NCBI RefSeq assembly: GCF_030145185.1
Contig: NZ_JAQYWB010000010.1
Span: 1 to 64,000, forward strand
Direction: 5' to 3'
From: Desulfoluna sp.
GTDB lineage: Bacteria > Desulfobacterota > Desulfobacteria > Desulfobacterales > Desulfolunaceae
DNA length: 64,000 bases
Shown: one piece after another, positions 60,519 through 64,000 of the stretch
How the letters are laid out: every line of letters begins with the position of its first letter
Numbering within the stretch: position 1 is the first letter of the stretch
Notes under the pieces: generated by a model
What the model saw: the letters and a program-made list of their open reading frames with translations, nothing else
The model's database searches: none
What the model was told of the DNA's origin: nothing
Translations under genes and position numbers: made by a program

Positions 60519-62360
60519 TCACTGTCCGATCAGATTTTCGAGCCGCCGGGGGTTGTCGGTCATGATGCCGTCGACTTTAAGCCAGTTCATCTGGCGTTTC
60601 ATCTCAATCTCTGTATTGACGGTCCAGACGTAACACCTCATCCCGAGAAGACGGATCTTGGCCATGAGCGCCTGGGTCATCATGGCGTTGGGCAGGCAAA
60701 GGACATCGGCTGGCATTTCGTAGTCGTCTGCCTGCATGATGGAAAGAGGGGTGAGGGCAAAGGCAAGAACCCCTTCAGTGGCAAAGATCGTCTTGAGCTC
60801 CAGATGCCTCTCGACGGCCTTCGCCTTGATAAGTCCCAGGGTCGATTCATCAAAGCCTCCCACAATCAGCTTGTGCTGCATCCCAAACGTCTCAATCAGG
60901 TCAAGCACCTTGTCTACAATCTCGCCGCCCTCCTGCTTAATCTCAAGGACCATGGGAGCCCCATTCAGTGCCTCATCGTCAAAAACCTGGGCCAACGTAG
61001 GAATTTCAAGCCCCTTTCCACGCCAGGGGTAGGTGTCCCCCTCATCTGCTTTAAACCAAAACCCTGCATCCAGTTCTTTAAGCTGGGCAAGGGTCATCTC
61101 CGCGATGGCTCCAGACCCGTCGGTGCAGCGGTCCACAGTGTCATCATGGGACACCACCACCACCCCGTCTGAGGTCATGTGCACATCGGCTTCAAGGGTA
61201 TCAGCCCCCACGGCCAGAGAGTGCTGATAGGCCTCAAGGGTGTTTTCCGGTGCCAGCTCACCCCCGCCCCGATGGGCGATGTTTTTAAAACCGGTGTGCG
61301 GCTTCATAAAATAGTTATCGGGAACTGCCGGTCCGCTGATAAGCTTTTCTTCCACCGCCCCCCAGGTCCTGACGATGGTGTCAGGATGAATCCAGCCGAA
61401 GCCTTCGGTATCCAGAAGCCAGAAAGCGGGCTCGCAGTTCACCTGATAAGGGATATAATAAATACCGCTTCCAATGGCACCGTACCCGTCCTGCCGAACG
61501 GTATCGCCTACCATGGCCCGGGCATTGTCCGCGCCATAGAGATCTTTTAAAATCGTCAAACACTCTTTTTTAAAGGTGTTGCTGTGCTCAAAGGTCATGT
61601 CTTCTTTGACGATGATGGGAATAGTGCGATGGAGCCCCTTGTCAAAGTGGCGCACCATCTGAGCCCGGCAGGCGTAGCGAATCTCCGGAGACATGCCCGT
61701 CACCACCACGAGATCGTTGCCCTCACTCATCAACAGGGGCACAACGGTCTCCACATCGCCATCCACATAGGGCCAATCGTCCTGGAACACATTCAAGAAA
61801 TCCACCCAGTCCTGAAGGGCGTTAAGCCCACCGGTGGCGTGAAGGGTGTTGTCGTGATCGGCAGCGATCATGCCTGGGTTCTCAGCAGGATTGGCCGAAA
61901 GGATGCGAACCATCCCCAGATCGTCTGATGTGTACTCGGTCTGACTGAAATAAACCCGTGCCTGAAGCTGAAGGGTCACCGGGGCGGCATCGAGATACTT
62001 TAGCGGCAGCCTCTCTTTAAGGGAAGCCAGCCGGGCGCGGCCCTTAGCGTCTGTCTGAATGACATTGTCCATCAGGAGGAACCAGTCCGTCTCATCCAAT
62101 GCCTTCACGGCAAAACCCACAGAGGCCCCTTCTACCTTCTCAGCAAACAGGAGATCAGAAAAGGTGGTGCTGCCTGCATCTGCCACCTTGTACACCATGG
62201 CGTTGGGCAGCACCTCACCGGCATCTTCCGGGCCGCCGGTCACCGCATCAGAGACCACAATGACCGTATTCTCCGGTGTCAGGTCGGAATCACACCCCAT
62301 GACGCCCAGGGAAACCAGTACCATCAATAAGACGAAAAAACCTTTCCGCATGATCATCAT
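60519..62360 (-). CDS. Lipoprotein with HAD phosphatase-like and GDPD domains
   Basis: 613 residues. The signal peptide ends in a lipobox (GVMGC, Cys23), so it should be membrane-anchored. Residues 30-160 are an unassigned, probably beta-rich domain. Residues about 160-310 are HAD-like: DHDNT (168-172), VVTG (about 219-222) and GDTVRQDGYGA (285-295), suggestive of lipin/LNS2-type phosphatidate phosphatases. Residues about 358-613 are a glycerophosphodiesterase: AHRG (362-365), PENT (371-374), EADVH (390-394) and SHDDTVDRCT. Two phosphoester hydrolases on one lipoprotein point to phospholipid head-group removal in the envelope (inference). Three ATGs are clustered at the start. Confidence 0.8.
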   Translation of the reverse strand: MMIMRKGFFVLLMVLVSLGVMGCDSDLTPENTVIVVSDAVTGGPEDAGEVLPNAMVYKVADAGSTTFSDLLFAEKVEGASVGFAVKALDETDWFLLMDNVIQTDAKGRARLASLKERLPLKYLDAAPVTLQLQARVYFSQTEYTSDDLGMVRILSANPAENPGMIAADHDNTLHATGGLNALQDWVDFLNVFQDDWPYVDGDVETVVPLLMSEGNDLVVVTGMSPEIRYACRAQMVRHFDKGLHRTIPIIVKEDMTFEHSNTFKKECLTILKDLYGADNARAMVGDTVRQDGYGAIGSGIYYIPYQVNCEPAFWLLDTEGFGWIHPDTIVRTWGAVEEKLISGPAVPDNYFMKPHTGFKNIAHRGGGELAPENTLEAYQHSLAVGADTLEADVHMTSDGVVVVSHDDTVDRCTDGSGAIAEMTLAQLKELDAGFWFKADEGDTYPWRGKGLEIPTLAQVFDDEALNGAPMVLEIKQEGGEIVDKVLDLIETFGMQHKLIVGGFDESTLGLIKAKAVERHLELKTIFATEGVLAFALTPLSIMQADDYEMPADVLCLPNAMMTQALMAKIRLLGMRCYVWTVNTEIEMKRQMNWLKVDGIMTDNPRRLENLIGQ

Positions 62361-62819
62361 TTACCCCCCTGTGAAAAAAAACGTTATTATTGAGCTCCCC
62401 AAAAAGCCTCCGGCGGCAAGGTGTGCCACCTTGAAAGCTGCTTATTAAAACCCACCCTTTGAAAACCAGGCAAACGTTTAGCCCCCGGCAGGACCGCCGG
62501 ATACCTAATCTGAATAGTGACAAGAAATGAAAGAGAGGCACCGGCCCTATGCCAAACGTATGGACGTGCTGTTCGGATCTTATTGGTTTCTTATTAAATA
62601 TCAGTGTTAACTATCACATAACAACGTCCATGGGTTCAAACATAAAATGGCATCGCCATGAAATGATAAGCTGCAATTCTGGGTGGTTAACCACCACAGC
62701 CATTATAGAGAGGGAGAGAGAGAGGGGGGGGGGCGTCCGTCCAACCAGGGGGCATAAAGGCCCCCTGGCCGGAGAAACAATGGGTTCAATTTATCGACAT
62801 GTCCCGAATGGCTAAGCCA
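62361..62819. other. Gene-free gap with repeat and low-complexity tract
   Basis: Holds family A copy 14 (62404-62521) and, at 62707-62738, a GA-rich run ending in a block of Gs. No gene is supported between the GDPD lipoprotein and epmA. Confidence 0.55.
62404..62521 (-). repeat. Family A composite repeat, copy 14
   Basis: GCCTCCGGCGGCAAGGTGTG, CCACCTTGAAAGC, AAACGTTTAGCCCCCGGCAG, GACCGCCGGA and an outer CTGAATAGTGAC. Its GGAGGC end faces the GDPD start, 43 bp away. Confidence 0.82.
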
Positions 62820-63725
62820 TTACAAACATTCCGGAGGAAAGGCGAGAACATCATCAATGGTATCGGTGCCGCAAAAGAGCATGGCGAGGCGGTCCATACC
62901 GAGGGCGATACCGGCTGCAGGGGGCATCTGGGAGAGATCGGTGAGAAATTTCTCTGGGAGGGGCCAGGTGGATTTCCTGAGGTTTTTTCGCAGCGCCACC
63001 TCGTCTTCAAACCGCTGACGCTGCTCCACGGCGTCGGTGAGCTCGGTAAAACCGTTGGCCAGCTCCAGCCCTTCGACGTAAAGCTCAAATCGCTCGGCCA
63101 CGGACGGGTCGGAGCTTTTTCGTTTGGCCAGCGCCGCCATGGGGGTCGGGTAATCGCAGAGCAAGACCGGGGTATCCCCGCAAAGGCGGGGCTCCACCTC
63201 AAGACCCATCACCTCGTCAAAATGATCCTGGGCCAGGGCCTCCTCCACAGGAAGGGAGCCATACAAGGCATAAGCCTCTTTCACCGTCAGACGACGCCAC
63301 GGACGATCCAGATGGATGGTTTTGCCCTTCACGTCGAGGCTCTCCCCCAGCCCCAGATCCCGGGCGATGGCGAGAAAGAGGCCCCGGCAATCCTCCATCA
63401 GAGACTCGTAGTCTGCGAAGGGAGTGTACCACTCCAGAAGGGTCATCTCCGGGATATGCTTTGCCCCCCGCTCCCCTTTGCGAAAGGCCTTGGTGATCTG
63501 AAAGATCGGCCCGGCTCCAGCGGCCAGGAGCCGCTTCATGCAAAGCTCAGGCGAGGCCTGAAGGTAACCGCTACCGGCCTCCAGCGGATCGATATGAGCC
63601 TCGGGAATCGGCGCGGGGACACACAGCGGCGTCTCCACCTCTAAATACCCCCTCGCCATAAAAAAACGACGGACCGAAGCCGTCACCTCCGCCCGTCGCC
63701 TGAGATTGTCCAAGTTAATCTTCAT
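62820..63725 (-). CDS. epmA: EF-P beta-lysine ligase-like protein EpmA (PoxA/GenX)
   Basis: 301 residues, the stand-alone class II lysyl-tRNA synthetase catalytic domain without anticodon-binding part. VRRFFMARGYLEVETPLCVP, FQITKAFRKGERGAKHIPEMTLLEW (motif 2) and GIALGMDRLAMLF (motif 3) are seen. EpmA attaches (R)-beta-lysine to a Lys of elongation factor P to relieve stalling at proline runs. No epmB or efp lies in the window. The family A repeat 82 bp upstream may be in the leader. Confidence 0.9.
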   Translation of the reverse strand: MKINLDNLRRRAEVTASVRRFFMARGYLEVETPLCVPAPIPEAHIDPLEAGSGYLQASPELCMKRLLAAGAGPIFQITKAFRKGERGAKHIPEMTLLEWYTPFADYESLMEDCRGLFLAIARDLGLGESLDVKGKTIHLDRPWRRLTVKEAYALYGSLPVEEALAQDHFDEVMGLEVEPRLCGDTPVLLCDYPTPMAALAKRKSSDPSVAERFELYVEGLELANGFTELTDAVEQRQRFEDEVALRKNLRKSTWPLPEKFLTDLSQMPPAAGIALGMDRLAMLFCGTDTIDDVLAFPPECL

Positions 63726-63807
63726 ATACTACTTCCAAAAAACATTCTTTGTAACTCGTTCCTGGTGCTTGGTTCCTCGTTCTTCGTTCAAGGGATTCAA
63801 TCTGCAA

Positions 63808-63965
63808 AAGCGACGCCTCCGGCGGCAAGGTGGCGCCACCTTGAAAGCGGGTTTGCGAATGCCCTCTCCCGTCGCTTGTCGCGCCGGAGCCCGTTGACGT
63901 TGGTCGAATGGTGACGCATAGACATGGGCGTAGGCGAACTTGTCGGGTCAAATCACACATCCGCC
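63808..63965 (-). repeat. Family A element, copy 15 (long module)
   Basis: GCCTCCGGCGGCAAGGTGGC, GCCACCTTGAAAGCGG, CGCTTGTCGCGCCG, GAATGGTGACGCAT and GGGTCAAATCACACATCCGC. The module order is the reverse complement of that at 13026-13155. It lies upstream of epmA, with the GGAGGC end facing the gene. Confidence 0.8.
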
Positions 63966-64000
63966 TTTAAGATAAAATTTGATCAAAAACAATTTTTAAA

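Overview
The window looks like the chromosome of an anaerobic, probably sulfate-reducing, Desulfobacterota bacterium (Desulfobacterales-like). This is inferred from gene content: a secreted CbiK cobaltochelatase as described in Desulfovibrio, a KorDABC-type 2-oxoacid:ferredoxin oxidoreductase, a LytS/LytT-CstA locus, and a Gram-negative dcw cluster with DAP-type MurE. Housekeeping genes are moderately GC-rich. The 17.8-22.3 kb stretch is visibly AT-richer and looks acquired.

Layout. 0-3.3 kb (minus): a vitamin B12-controlled operon with two tandem cobalamin riboswitches, periplasmic cbiK and a FecCD/BtuCD-type importer that runs off the left edge. 3.4-8.1 kb (minus): lytT, a 365-bp repeat, lytS and cstA. 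8.6-12.2 kb: larE, a divergent protein built on 19 KAEEEA units, and a tandem universal stress protein behind a sigma-54 promoter. 12.3-17.5 kb: tRNA-Gly(CCC), a MarR regulator, and an RND efflux adaptor and pump. 17.8-24.5 kb: an AT-rich accessory region with an acyl-CoA dehydrogenase, a zinc-ribbon protein, a spermidine synthase-like methyltransferase, a decayed REP-type transposase, an NlpC/P60 lipoprotein and a Phd antitoxin without its toxin. 24.7-31.6 kb: an NDH-2/SelD-like flavoprotein, korDABC, an alkyltransferase-like protein and a B12-binding radical SAM enzyme. 31.8-38.7 kb (minus): a Yej-type peptide ABC importer. 38.8-39.8 kb: a diacylglycerol kinase family protein. 40.1-57.1 kb (plus): the dcw cluster, mraZ-rsmH-ftsL-ftsI-murE-murF-mraY-murD-ftsW-murG-murC-murB-ftsQ-ftsA-ftsZ, tightly packed and without ddl. 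57.7-63.7 kb: a YkgJ protein, znuC/znuB-like genes, a SUI1/YciH protein, a HAD+GDPD lipoprotein and epmA.

The most distinctive signal is in the intergenic DNA. Three families of non-coding repeats occupy many gene boundaries. Family A has about 15 copies with GCCTCCGGCGGC-type termini and an inner CAAGGTG/CACCTTG palindrome. Family B has 5 copies of about 150-250 bp ending in AACCCGGATATTTCA-like inverted termini. Family C has 2 copies of 365 bp with GTAACTATTCAGCT termini. They sit inside operons (cbiK-fecC, korD-korA, lytT-lytS, yejE-yejA). In at least eight genes family A lies 20-85 bp upstream of the start codon with the same end facing the gene, and one copy supplies the last codons and stop of the second Yej ATPase. 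A degenerate Y1/REP-associated transposase is in the same window. Together they look like a non-autonomous, REP/MITE-like repeat population that has been taken into gene-flanking regions.

All function calls were made by reading motifs in translations; no database search was available.
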